Shown here: in pieces, positions 23,152 to 31,578 of the stretch
Position numbering within the stretch: the first letter of the stretch is position 1
How the letters are laid out: every line of letters begins with the position of its first letter
Assembly: GCA_027061785.1 (NCBI GenBank)
Contig: JAMOVA010000020.1
Coordinates: 1-60,871 of the forward strand
Source: Thermoproteota archaeon
GTDB taxonomy: Archaea; Korarchaeota; Korarchaeia; Korarchaeales; Korarchaeaceae
Reading direction: 5' to 3'
Length of the DNA: 60,871 nt
Translations under genes and position numbers: made by a program
The notes under the pieces: generated by a model
What the model was told of the DNA's origin: nothing
Database searches by the model: none
What the model saw: the letters and a program-made list of their open reading frames with translations, nothing else

Positions 23152-24383
23152 GGAAGGTTCATCCCCCTTGAGCCGAGTTCCTCGCCCTCAGCATTAAACC
23201 TGATGTATCCCAGTGCAATCCCCTCTACCTGCCCCTCATACTTTGTTAAGACGCTCATCCAGCCCTCCCTGATGTCCATCGATTGTATTATGCCGACTCC
23301 CCTGCACTCTCTTCCTTGGACGAGGCCCACGTAGAGTCCCTCGTAAACATTTACTGGGCCTATTCTCACCTCCTTGTTCAGGAGCTCTGATAGCATCGCG
23401 ATTTTCCTCCTGTCGACTTCGCCTTCCGTGAGCGCTATAAGCATGTCAGGGGACTCCTCCATCCACCGGACCCCCACTCCCAAGATGCGCTCTAAGAATG
23501 GGATATACTCGTCCTTCACCCTGCCAGTCATGAGGAATGTGTTCATCAGCTCGATTTCTCGGAGGTCAAGCTTTCTCGTAGCGGCACCAGATAGGTATCT
23601 CCTGAGGAGAGCTCTCCTGACAGCGATCCTGTAGTTCCTGTTTTTGGTCCGATCTCCTACGGGTGACTTGACCTTTAGAACCTTCACATCTTTGGGGATC
23701 ATCTTGGCTATGTGATTTAAGTCCCCTTCTTCCTTCTCTATCAATACCACGATGTCCGGATCCAGGAACTCGACTTTGAACCTCTTTAGAGCCCTAGCTG
23801 CTCCTCCATCCACGAAGCCCGTGGTGTTTATGAGAACAGTGTCGCTCCTAGATCTATTCAAGGCGTCTAGAAGTCCCTTCACCATTGGGAGGAAGTGACC
23901 GCTTGGTGTCTTATCGCCGATGAAATACATGAAGTCCGGTTCCAGTAACTTGGTGTGGATGACGGGCCTTCCCACATCCTTGCTGGAGATCACCCCGGGT
24001 GGTCCCAGATCGGACTGGCCAACGTCTGAATCGATTACGGAGACCGTGCTACCGCTCCTCACTATCCTGTTGATCGTAAAAACTACCGTAGAACTCTTAC
24101 CGGAGTCCACTCTTCCTATGAATATGGTATTTTTGCCCGCTACGATTTCAGGAAGCTCTTCCCACCAGTCCGGGATGGGGTTCTCTAGCTTCACGTAGTG
24201 TCCATCTATAGCTACTTTCGAATCGATGGAAGATGTGACTAGTAGCTCCACACCGTCCATCTGAACCGATATCTCATCGAACTCGGCCCCCCAAACTTCG
24301 ATGTTGCCGCTTAGGAGTTTAATAGAGGCCGGTGACCTCACTAACACCCCTTCACCCTTCGGTAATTCCACCTCTTCCGGCAT
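23148..24383 (-). CDS. Clp1/Grc3-type polynucleotide 5'-hydroxyl kinase
   Basis: The 411-residue protein has a short beta-rich N-terminal domain, then a P-loop IGRVDSGKSST near residue 89. IDSDVGQSDLGPPG near 118 follows, a Clp1/Grc3 hallmark that positions the RNA 5' end, and then INTTGFVDGGAARALK near 185. A C-terminal beta domain completes the Grc3-like layout. The enzyme phosphorylates 5'-hydroxyl ends of RNA, for example after splicing endonuclease cleavage of tRNA introns such as the one at 19107. An RNA 3'-phosphate cyclase lies 4 kb away. It leads a two-gene unit with glycerate kinase. Confidence 0.88.
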   Translation of the reverse strand: MPEEVELPKGEGVLVRSPASIKLLSGNIEVWGAEFDEISVQMDGVELLVTSSIDSKVAIDGHYVKLENPIPDWWEELPEIVAGKNTIFIGRVDSGKSSTVVFTINRIVRSGSTVSVIDSDVGQSDLGPPGVISSKDVGRPVIHTKLLEPDFMYFIGDKTPSGHFLPMVKGLLDALNRSRSDTVLINTTGFVDGGAARALKRFKVEFLDPDIVVLIEKEEGDLNHIAKMIPKDVKVLKVKSPVGDRTKNRNYRIAVRRALLRRYLSGAATRKLDLREIELMNTFLMTGRVKDEYIPFLERILGVGVRWMEESPDMLIALTEGEVDRRKIAMLSELLNKEVRIGPVNVYEGLYVGLVQGRECRGVGIIQSMDIREGWMSVLTKYEGQVEGIALGYIRFNAEGEELGSRGMNLP

Positions 24384-24402
24384 CGGACATACTTACACCG
24401 GA

Positions 24403-24413
24403 ATCATTTAAGG
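24403..24413 (+). promoter_or_regulatory. TATA box of the RuBisCO-like gene
   Basis: ATCATTTAAGG is centred about 27 nt before the GTG at 24436, which predicts a leaderless transcript and supports that start. Confidence 0.55.
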
Positions 24414-24435
24414 GAACCCCGGGTGACGACCGAAT

Positions 24436-25521
24436 GTGGGTGAAAAGGTCTTGATCTTGGAACTCGAGTGTAAAAAGCCCTTGCGAGAGATATCTATACC
24501 GACAGACTTTGAAGAGGAAGTAGAGGCGAGGGTAGAGCTGGAGGAAGTAGGAAAGTACAGATACATAATTGAACTACCCGAGGAACTGTTGGGCGGAGAT
24601 CTCCTCCTCCCATCCATATACTACGCGGTAGAATCGCTACTGGAGCATCTTCCACCAATCTGTGAGGTAAAGAGCGTTGAATTCCCTCTCGACAGGGTGA
24701 GGTCCCCTACCCCCGGTAAATCTGGGCTGAAGAAGTATTTAGGGCTGAGAGGACCAGGTGTGGCGGCCTCAGTGGGGAAGAATGTCGTTTTGCATCCCCT
24801 CTCACACGCGAGATTATTTAGGGAGATGTGTAAAGCCGGTCTCCACGTAGGCTTCGACCCCCTCAGTTTAATGGATAAGGAGGCTTCTCCTTACCTAGAT
24901 AGGGCTCATCAAATAGTCGAAATCATCGATAGGATAAAAGAGGAAGAAGGTAAGCGGGTACTGTACTTCATGAGACTTCCCACATCCTCGGAAGACCTAG
25001 AGCGCGCCATCTCCTTGGGGATGAGGGGGTTTTATGTCCATATGTGCTGGGATCTAGGTAGGCTCGAGCTTGCGATCGAGTTCCTAGATGACATATTCTT
25101 AGCAGCGAGGAGTGTGAACTGCCTCTCTAGAGAGGCAGGACTCGGGATTAAAGCCACTTACGAGCTCCTAAGGGTTAGTGGCTTTGATCTGATTGAGAGA
25201 CCTGTGGCATGGAAGCGGGAGGATCTGGAGATCGTTAGGGAGTTAGACGAGATCATAGGAGGAGGGAAGGGCGCTGCGATGCCGCTAACTGCCCCCCAAG
25301 TCCACCAAGGGATAGCTATCGCTAACGTACCTGAGGACCTGCAGGTGATCCTCAACGGGGATCTAGGAATATACGATCACCCTAGAGGGATCATAGCTGG
25401 AGTGAGATCCATGAGAGAGGTGCTAGATTCGTTCATGAGGGGTGAAAACCCCTTATCAGTAATCAGGAGGGATAAGGATGTGGAGGCGATGGTGGAGAAA
25501 TGGGGATATCTGCTACCGTGA
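24436..25521 (+). CDS. Highly divergent RuBisCO-like protein
   Basis: This 361-residue protein follows the RuBisCO large-chain plan in order but is shorter than the usual 410-450 residues. The N-terminal domain ends in SVEFPLDRVRSPTPGKSGLKKYLGL (residues 80-104), matching the stretch before the TIKPK loop. KAGLHVGFDP (133-142) aligns with the GGLDFTKDDE strand, VLYFMRLPTSSEDLERA (175-191) with the YLNVTAGT strand, GIKATYELLRVSGFDLI (237-253) with the strand carrying the second catalytic histidine. ILNGDLGIYDHPRGIIAGV (305-323) matches the GGG-HP-G phosphate loop. The carbamylated lysine and both Mg-binding acids are absent, as is the HAHRAMH segment. Carboxylase activity is therefore very unlikely; the role is unknown. 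The alignment is by eye. A DUF72 gene follows, probably in the same operon. Confidence 0.7.
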   Translation: MGEKVLILELECKKPLREISIPTDFEEEVEARVELEEVGKYRYIIELPEELLGGDLLLPSIYYAVESLLEHLPPICEVKSVEFPLDRVRSPTPGKSGLKKYLGLRGPGVAASVGKNVVLHPLSHARLFREMCKAGLHVGFDPLSLMDKEASPYLDRAHQIVEIIDRIKEEEGKRVLYFMRLPTSSEDLERAISLGMRGFYVHMCWDLGRLELAIEFLDDIFLAARSVNCLSREAGLGIKATYELLRVSGFDLIERPVAWKREDLEIVRELDEIIGGGKGAAMPLTAPQVHQGIAIANVPEDLQVILNGDLGIYDHPRGIIAGVRSMREVLDSFMRGENPLSVIRRDKDVEAMVEKWGYLLP

Positions 25522-26243
25522 AGGTGGGTTGCTGCGGGTTTCAGGTCTCTAGGAAGAAATACTACCAGAAACTCAGTTTGGTGGAGGTCCAAAAGACATT
25601 TTATAAGCCCCCTAAGGTTGAAACCTTGAGGAAATGGCGTGAAGAAGCCCCTAGAGACTTTGAATTCACCGTAAAGGCCTGGATGGCCTTCACCCACGAT
25701 CCCAAGAGCAGGATATGGAGTAAGACGGGCCTTCCCAAGGAAGATTCTTATGGGTCGCTCAAGCCCACCAAGGAGAACTTCAAACTTTGGGAGGAATTCA
25801 GGGCTCTGGTGAGGGAGCTCGGAGCTAATATCGTAGTTTTTCAAAGCCCACCCTCCTTCGAATTCAACGAAGTCAATCTCACCAACGCGCGAGAGTTCTT
25901 CTCAGCCATCTCAGGGGATTTCCTGCTGGCATGGGAGGTCAGAGAGGCCGGTTGGTTCAGAAGCCCGGAGTTCAAGGATCTGCTGGAGGATCTAGGTATC
26001 TCTCATGTCGTGGACCCCATGTACGAAGCTCCCGTTTACGGTAAGATTCGATATTACAGGTTGCATGGGAGGAGGGAGGGGAAGAGGATCGTTTACTCTC
26101 ACAAGTACGGACAGGAGGAATTAGAGAAGCTTAGGGAGATTGTGGAGAAGTGGTCCTTGAGGGAGAACTACGTGCTGTTCAATAACTCCTATTTCAGCTT
26201 CGAGAACGCCATCCAATTCCAAGAGATGGTTCATTCCACGTAG
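25518..26243 (+). CDS. DUF72-family protein
   Basis: The protein is about 241 residues, starting MKVGCCGFQVSRKKYYQKL, followed by VEVQKTFYKPP and EFTVKAWMAFTHDP, with a C-terminal region YYRLHGRREG and a final NNSYFSFENA. These match DUF72 (YecE-like), a TIM-barrel family of unknown chemistry. I choose the GTG at 25518 because it overlaps the previous stop as GTGA and gives the family N-terminus; an ATG at 25500 is possible. The gene is coupled to the RuBisCO-like gene and overlaps the opposing crenactin gene by 13 bases. Confidence 0.85.
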   Translation: MKVGCCGFQVSRKKYYQKLSLVEVQKTFYKPPKVETLRKWREEAPRDFEFTVKAWMAFTHDPKSRIWSKTGLPKEDSYGSLKPTKENFKLWEEFRALVRELGANIVVFQSPPSFEFNEVNLTNAREFFSAISGDFLLAWEVREAGWFRSPEFKDLLEDLGISHVVDPMYEAPVYGKIRYYRLHGRREGKRIVYSHKYGQEELEKLREIVEKWSLRENYVLFNNSYFSFENAIQFQEMVHST

Positions 26244-27514
26244 AACCAGCCCTCCATTTTTCCCCAGTCCCACTTTATTCCTTCCCCGACTGCCAATCCG
26301 TAGACTATGGCTCCCCTCCACACGCTGAACTGGGGGTCTGAGACCATCTTGGGATCGGTTTCCAGACCCACGGATTTCATCATCACCTTAAGCTTGGTCG
26401 GCGAGTCCGTGGCTATCCCTTCCAATCCCTTGGGGACTTGCCAGTTGAAGGCCCCTCCCGATAGTATAATGTGCCTCACTATGGACGATTGCAGCTCCAC
26501 GGGGGTCTTGGAAATGGATTCCCTTATAGCTTCGGCGAGGCTCACATCTCCCGGGATCACTTCGCCACCCACTAGAGTGTCCTTGGGTGGAGTAAAGCCC
26601 CTAGAGTAGTAACTCTCGAAGATCTCGTGTCCGGGATTGAAGAAGAACTCACCGATGAGGAACCTCTGCCACGCCTTGTCTCCCATGTCCACCTCCACCG
26701 TGGTGCCCGGAATGCGGAAGACCGACTGTAGCGCGCTGGGATGGTCCTTAGCCCAGGATATGGCTTTATCTACGTCTAAAGGAAGGAGACCCACCGATTC
26801 CTTGAATATGCGGACGAATTTCTCCTCCCTAGCTAAGTCGGAGTAACCGAGATCCTTCAGTATCTGGGCCGCGATCCTATCCGAATCACTTCCTCCCCTG
26901 TTGAGGGGTATCAAGGCAGCCTTAATTACATCTCTGCTTATAGGCGTTATCTGGGTGTTTCCATGCCCTGCTTCGACGACGACGCATGTCACCGCCTTCT
27001 CCGCTATGGCAACCGCCAGTGGCTGCGGTATTATGGTGACCGCCCTCACAAGGCCGCCTCCTTCCTCGGCGTTCACCTCCCTGTGGATCTCAAACAGCCT
27101 CTCGTACATGTATGTCGGTGCTTGGGCAGCTAGCGATGCGACTACGAAGAAACCGTGGAAAGGAACCCCGGTAGAGTCCGTTCTTCCGGGGTGATATTTT
27201 AGAAGCCCGTATCTCACGAGCTCCTTTATGACCTTCCAGCCCCTCTCATCCCCTCTCTCCACTATGCCATTTCTCATGGGATAATAGAGCCTAGATAGAT
27301 CTGCTTTGGATTCCAAGTACTCTGCTACCTCGTTACCCACCACTACTTCCCTCGGCTTTATGCCCCTGACCTCGGCCGAGAGTTTCGATATCCTCGGAAA
27401 GTACCCCCTGTTCTCTACCATGTCGGGCCCGGTCTTCATGAGCCACCATGGCCCGAACTTGTAGTATGAGGTACCGAAGTCAGACGCGAAGACGGGTTTG
27501 GTGGTAACTGACAA
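26231..27514 (-). CDS. Crenactin, archaeal actin homologue
   Basis: The 427-residue protein matches crenactin over its length. It has phosphate-1 loop ASDFGTSYYKFGP near residue 10, the segment RNGIVERGDERGW near 81, IIPQPLAVAIAEKAV near 160, phosphate-2 loop VVEAGHGNTQITPIS near 178, LNRGGSDSD near 203, adenosine loop IILSGGAFNWQVP near 349 and SEPQYSVWRGA-like SDPQFSVWRGAIVYG near 400. Crenactin forms helical filaments linked to cell shape. It occurs in Thermoproteales and Korarchaeota, a useful lineage clue. In Pyrobaculum it lies with arcadin genes; none are beside it here. It overlaps ogt by 35 bases. Confidence 0.93.
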   Translation of the reverse strand: MSVTTKPVFASDFGTSYYKFGPWWLMKTGPDMVENRGYFPRISKLSAEVRGIKPREVVVGNEVAEYLESKADLSRLYYPMRNGIVERGDERGWKVIKELVRYGLLKYHPGRTDSTGVPFHGFFVVASLAAQAPTYMYERLFEIHREVNAEEGGGLVRAVTIIPQPLAVAIAEKAVTCVVVEAGHGNTQITPISRDVIKAALIPLNRGGSDSDRIAAQILKDLGYSDLAREEKFVRIFKESVGLLPLDVDKAISWAKDHPSALQSVFRIPGTTVEVDMGDKAWQRFLIGEFFFNPGHEIFESYYSRGFTPPKDTLVGGEVIPGDVSLAEAIRESISKTPVELQSSIVRHIILSGGAFNWQVPKGLEGIATDSPTKLKVMMKSVGLETDPKMVSDPQFSVWRGAIVYGLAVGEGIKWDWGKMEGWFYVE

Positions 27515-28121
27515 TTCCCCGCACCTCCTTAAGGGACAATAATTCCTCGGATCTGATCACCTTGGAGGGATCCACCTTACCTGTGTCGAAGTCCACTTTC
27601 ACGCCCTCAGCAATTAACAGTGACGCTTTCAGTATGGGACCGTAGCTGTAGCCCCCTATCCTCATGTCGCTCCTTATCACCCTGTGGCAGGGAACTATGA
27701 GTGGAAACGGGTTTCGAGAGGCGTAGTTTCCGGCGGCCCTCGGTGAAGTACCCAAAGCCCTCGCCAGCTCTCCATACGTCGTTACCATGCCCCTCGGGAT
27801 GGAGCTCATCAACAGGATGGCGTTCCAGAATTTCTCCCGGGGATGGCGGGCCAGTCTGATCCCGGAGAGGTCCACACTCTCACCGGAGAACAACTTACTT
27901 ATCAAGAGGGCCAATCCGTAGGCTGAGGGTATGTGGTACTCCGGCACCAGATCCAATGAATCCCCCCAAGCAGAGTAGCAAGTAGCTCTCAGGTCGGCCT
28001 CTGCCTCCTCCTTAGAGGAGAGGGGGATCGTATTGCAGTAGAGCTCCCTTCCACCGACTCCTATTCCCACGTACCTACCGTCCACCTCCTCTATGACGAA
28101 CTTGATCCTCGTCCCCGCCAT
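27480..28121 (-). CDS. ogt: Methylated-DNA--protein-cysteine methyltransferase
   Basis: The 213-residue protein has the C-terminal alkyltransferase domain: IPRGMVTTYGELARALG near residue 110, the helix-turn-helix SPRAAGNYASRNPFPLIVPCHRVI with the acceptor cysteine in PCHRV, and GGYSYG near residue 163. It removes alkyl groups from O6-alkylguanine by suicidal transfer to cysteine. The N-terminal domain lacks recognisable zinc ligands. A C-terminal extension of about 40 residues overlaps the crenactin start, so translation is probably coupled. It is divergent from rtcA. Confidence 0.92.
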   Translation of the reverse strand: MAGTRIKFVIEEVDGRYVGIGVGGRELYCNTIPLSSKEEAEADLRATCYSAWGDSLDLVPEYHIPSAYGLALLISKLFSGESVDLSGIRLARHPREKFWNAILLMSSIPRGMVTTYGELARALGTSPRAAGNYASRNPFPLIVPCHRVIRSDMRIGGYSYGPILKASLLIAEGVKVDFDTGKVDPSKVIRSEELLSLKEVRGIVSYHQTRLRV

Positions 28122-28153
28122 CCCCTTTCACCGACCTAAAGGACTAGGGAATG

Positions 28154-28164
28154 CTATTTAAAGG
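28154..28164 (+). promoter_or_regulatory. TATA box of rtcA
   Basis: CTATTTAAAGG lies about 30 nt before the ATG at 28189, predicting a leaderless transcript starting near 28185. Confidence 0.6.
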
Positions 28165-28188
28165 GGAACACAGGGCCTTCCCATCTGT

Positions 28189-29229
28189 ATGGAGCCGATA
28201 AGGATCGACGGAAGTTACGGAGAGGGCGGGGGGTCCATACTCAGATACGCCTTATCCCTGTCCGCCGTCACGCTCAAACCCGTTGAGGTGTACAATATAA
28301 GGGCTAAGAGGAAGAAGCCGGGCCTCAGGCCACAGCATCTCAATGCAGTGATGGCCCTCGCTAAGTTAACGGACGCGCATGTGGAAGGAGCTAGGGTGGG
28401 TTCCACCCGAGTGCTCTTCGTACCTAGGAGTAAGAGAGGAGGGATGTTCGAGGTAGACATAGGTACTGCTGGAAGCGTGACTCTCGTGATTCAAGCATTG
28501 CTGCCAGCCTGTCTGACGTCTGACAGTGGCGTGAGATTCCTAATCAGGGGAGGGACGGATGTTCCCATGGCCCCTCCCATCGACTACATGAGAGAGGTCT
28601 TTCTCCCGAATCTCACCATGATGGGAGCCCATGCGGAGATCAGGCTGATCAAGAGGGGGCATTACCCGAAGGGCGGCGGACTAGTGGAGCTGAAGGTCCA
28701 GCCCTCGGACCTCACAGGTCTCGATAAGGTGAAGAGGGACGACATCTCTCTAATCAGGGGAAGAGCTCACGCGGTCAAGCTACCCAGGCATGTCACGAGG
28801 AGGATGATCAGGGCAGCCGGTGAGGTATTGGAGGGCAGGGGGTTCAGAGTGCTAATAGAGGAGGATTGGTCCCAAGACGGGCACCTCGGTCCGGGTGCCG
28901 GTATAGTCCTCTGGAGCGAGAGTAGACCCGTTATCGGCGCTGACGATCTTGGAGAGAGGGGTAAGCCGAGCGAGGTGGTCGGAAAGAACGCTGCAATCAA
29001 GTTACTGGAGGAGTTAGATACCGAAATGGCTTTTGATAACCATTCGGGTGACATGATAATTCCCTACCTAGCAATAGCCTCGGGAAGGTCTAGGATAGGC
29101 ATTTCGAGGCTGACCCTGCATGCTGAAAGTAATATATGGCTGGTGGAGAAATTCCTACCGGTTAAGTTTAGAGTGGAGGGTGGGTTGAATAGGCCGTCGG
29201 TTGTTGAGGTAGAGGGCTCGGGTGTTTGA
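28189..29229 (+). CDS. rtcA: RNA 3'-terminal phosphate cyclase
   Basis: The 346-residue protein shows IDGSYGEGGGSILRYALSLS at the N-terminus, GLRPQHLNAV near residue 46, IGTAGSVTLVIQALLPA near 92, RGHYPKGGG near 155 and the adenylated-histidine region FDNHSGDMIIPYLAIA near 281. It converts an RNA 3'-phosphate to a 2',3'-cyclic phosphate using ATP through an enzyme-AMP intermediate. No RtcB ligase gene is adjacent. The stop overlaps the start of the OB-fold gene. Together with the nearby Clp1 kinase it suggests active RNA end processing. Confidence 0.93.
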   Translation: MEPIRIDGSYGEGGGSILRYALSLSAVTLKPVEVYNIRAKRKKPGLRPQHLNAVMALAKLTDAHVEGARVGSTRVLFVPRSKRGGMFEVDIGTAGSVTLVIQALLPACLTSDSGVRFLIRGGTDVPMAPPIDYMREVFLPNLTMMGAHAEIRLIKRGHYPKGGGLVELKVQPSDLTGLDKVKRDDISLIRGRAHAVKLPRHVTRRMIRAAGEVLEGRGFRVLIEEDWSQDGHLGPGAGIVLWSESRPVIGADDLGERGKPSEVVGKNAAIKLLEELDTEMAFDNHSGDMIIPYLAIASGRSRIGISRLTLHAESNIWLVEKFLPVKFRVEGGLNRPSVVEVEGSGV

Positions 29230-30941
29230 GGTTGGAGACTGGACGCGATGAGGGCTTTGACGAGGAGTTCATGGAGAAAGTGAGGTTAGTGGCTTCCAAG
29301 GCTGGTCTCACGGTAGAGGAGGTGCTGGAGAGGGTAAGGAAGTATGTGGAGGAGATGAAGGGTCTCGTTAAACCCGATGGTGCCCTCTCCCTCATAGCCG
29401 TCGAGCTAGATGTGGGTCAGGTGTCTAAGGATGAGCAGGCCCATTACCCCACCATCAAAATCAATAAGCTGGTTCCCGGTATGAGGAAGGCCACCGTTCA
29501 AGGAAAGATCGTGAGGATGTACGGCATACTCAGCTACGTCAATAGAAGCGGGGAACCATCCGAGAGGGCCGAGTTCAAGCTGGCAGATGAGACCGGGCAT
29601 ATAGATGTCATTGTGTGGTCGAAGAGCTTGGTTGACAGGATACGCAGAGGGGAGATAGGGGAAGGCGATGTGATCAAGGTGACCAATGCGCGGGTCTCGG
29701 AGAGGTTCGGCAGGGTGGCCTTACACCTCGACTCCGGGTCGGACATAGAGGTCCTACCCAGCGGCTACGAGGATCTTCCAGTGGAGGAGAGGAGGATCCT
29801 GAAGGTAAGAGAGCTCTACGATAAGGATGGTGATGTGGTTGATTTCAAGGGGACGGTCGTTAGGGTCTATCCGGTCTCGGAATTCACCAGGAGCGATGGC
29901 AGTATTGGAAGGAGGGGCTCCTTCCTACTCAGGGATGAGGAAGGAGATGTGGTGAGGGTTGTTCTCTGGGGAGACAAGGCCTCCCTGACGGATGACCTCG
30001 TTGAAGGATCTACCGTCATCCTCTCCGATGCTAGGGTAGTCATGAGGGACGACTCCCTAGAACTGCATTCCACGCCTCGCACTAGGCTGGAAGTCCTTGA
30101 GGAAGGTGGTAGCGGTACACTCGAGGGTACGGTCCTCTTCTCATTCCCCCTGGAGGAGATAGGAACTAGGGGTAGGAAATTCCTTGACCTATTGGTCGAG
30201 ATCGATGGTTCCTTGGAGATCCTGAGGGTCTGGGGGGATTGGGCTGATCTGCTGTCTGAGGAAAGTCCCCCTTTCAGGCTCAGGTTCGGGCCGGTATACA
30301 CAGATAACGACGGGCTACTCGTCCTCAGTAGGTCCGGAACGGTTGAGATTCTCGAGAAAATTGAGCAGTCAATCCCCTCTAGACTGGAGAAGGCTGCTAA
30401 GAGGATAAAGTACAGGAGGATGTGGATAGGTGAATCATCCGACGGACTGAGGGAGTTCAGAGGTACCGTCATCTCGTTCTCCGATACGGCGAGAGTGACA
30501 TGGCACTGTCCCAACTGCGGCGCGCGTGTGGAGTTTGAGTACGGTAGATTTCACTGCCCCAATTGCGGTGAGCTGGAGAGGGCTACTCCCCTGCTCTACC
30601 TCACGTTCACAATAGACGACGGGACTGGGATAGCGAGGGTCGTGGCCTTCAGGGACAGAGCCGAGAGGATACTGGGAATGAGCACCGAGGACGTGATAAA
30701 GGCATCTGACGAGCTGGGAGAGCCCTCCCATTCCGTCCCGACCGATAAAGTGGCGGGAGAGATGATAGGTCGCGAGGTGATAGTCAGGGGGAGGGCGACC
30801 TACTTGGAGAGCGGTGCCGTTAGGATGGTACTGGATGAGATGGAGTACGCTGATTCTGCTGAGGAGAGTAAGGAACTAATTAAGGAGATAAGGAGCGTGT
30901 GGCTCAGCGGTGAGGACATTGAGGATAATAATGGACGATAG
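29226..30941 (+). CDS. RPA-like single-stranded DNA-binding protein with OB folds and zinc finger
   Basis: The 571-residue protein begins with a short helical region (GLTVEEVLERVRKYVEEMK). Consecutive OB folds follow at about residues 65-175, 195-290 and 300-385, and then a zinc-finger OB domain with CPNCGARVEFEYGRFHCPNCGE near residue 427. FKLADETGHIDVIVW and FTIDDGTGIARVVAF are typical OB strands of replication protein A. It protects single-stranded DNA in replication and repair. The start is a TTG overlapping the rtcA stop; the 3' end overlaps the XPF gene by 32 bases. Confidence 0.88.
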   Translation: MRLETGRDEGFDEEFMEKVRLVASKAGLTVEEVLERVRKYVEEMKGLVKPDGALSLIAVELDVGQVSKDEQAHYPTIKINKLVPGMRKATVQGKIVRMYGILSYVNRSGEPSERAEFKLADETGHIDVIVWSKSLVDRIRRGEIGEGDVIKVTNARVSERFGRVALHLDSGSDIEVLPSGYEDLPVEERRILKVRELYDKDGDVVDFKGTVVRVYPVSEFTRSDGSIGRRGSFLLRDEEGDVVRVVLWGDKASLTDDLVEGSTVILSDARVVMRDDSLELHSTPRTRLEVLEEGGSGTLEGTVLFSFPLEEIGTRGRKFLDLLVEIDGSLEILRVWGDWADLLSEESPPFRLRFGPVYTDNDGLLVLSRSGTVEILEKIEQSIPSRLEKAAKRIKYRRMWIGESSDGLREFRGTVISFSDTARVTWHCPNCGARVEFEYGRFHCPNCGELERATPLLYLTFTIDDGTGIARVVAFRDRAERILGMSTEDVIKASDELGEPSHSVPTDKVAGEMIGREVIVRGRATYLESGAVRMVLDEMEYADSAEESKELIKEIRSVWLSGEDIEDNNGR

Positions 30942-31578
30942 AGAGCCTGAACTCATAGAAAAGCTACTTAGAAAGCAAGGAGTGATCGTTGAGAGGAGGA
31001 GAATAGAGGTATCGGACTATCTGGTTGGTACCAACGTCTGCGTGGAGAGAAAATCGCTGAATGACTTCATTAAGTCGATCTACGACGGTAGACTGTTTGA
31101 TCAGGTCGAGCAAATGAGGAACAACTGTGAGATCATCATAATAATCATAGAGGAACCTTACTTCCATATCAGACGAAATGCCGTCCCTCATTACCTGGGA
31201 GCGCTCTCCTCTCTAGCCCTGAGGGGCGTTTCAGTAATCCACGTCACATCCCCCGAGGACACGGCTAAGTTTCTGGCCTACCTATCTAGGAAGGTCGAGG
31301 GGGACAGGCCCTCGATAATACCCGTCAAGAGGAGGAGGAAGCCCAAGTCTTGGGAGGAGGCCTATGCGGTCCTCGTGAGCTTTCCCTCCATAGGTCCTAA
31401 ATCGGCCGAAAAGTTGTTAAACGAGTTTGGAACGCTAAAAGACGTTTTTAGCGCCGATTTCCACAGGTTGAGGAGGGTGGTGGGTGAGGCTAAGGCTAGG
31501 AAGCTCCAAGAGGTCCTGAACACGCCTTTCAAGCAGGTGAAAGAGGCAAAGTTGGAGGATGTGGAGGATCAGGGATAG
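30910..31578 (+). CDS. XPF/Mus81-family structure-specific endonuclease, short archaeal form
   Basis: The 222-residue protein has an ERCC4 nuclease domain with IIMDDREPELIEKL at the start, the catalytic VERKSLNDFIKSI near residue 46 and DQVEQMRNNCEIIIIIIEE. A C-terminal helix-hairpin-helix pair follows (SFPSIGPKSAEKLLNEFG near residue 157). There is no helicase domain, as in crenarchaeal XPF, which works with PCNA on branched or flapped DNA. The GTG at 30910 or TTG at 30919 could start translation; the second gives the shorter family-like N-terminus. It sits in a repair-rich block with ogt and the RPA-like gene, and overlaps asnS by 10 bases tail to tail. Confidence 0.92.
   Translation: MRTLRIIMDDREPELIEKLLRKQGVIVERRRIEVSDYLVGTNVCVERKSLNDFIKSIYDGRLFDQVEQMRNNCEIIIIIIEEPYFHIRRNAVPHYLGALSSLALRGVSVIHVTSPEDTAKFLAYLSRKVEGDRPSIIPVKRRRKPKSWEEAYAVLVSFPSIGPKSAEKLLNEFGTLKDVFSADFHRLRRVVGEAKARKLQEVLNTPFKQVKEAKLEDVEDQG

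Noticed and set aside
24436-25521. Working CO2-fixing RuBisCO
   Set aside because: The carbamylated lysine and the metal-binding acids are missing, and no AMP-pathway partner genes are in the window.
29867-30514. 215-codon minus-strand frame opposite the RPA-like gene
   Set aside because: It is serine- and proline-rich shadow sequence, with no start signal; the plus strand has clear OB folds and zinc motifs.
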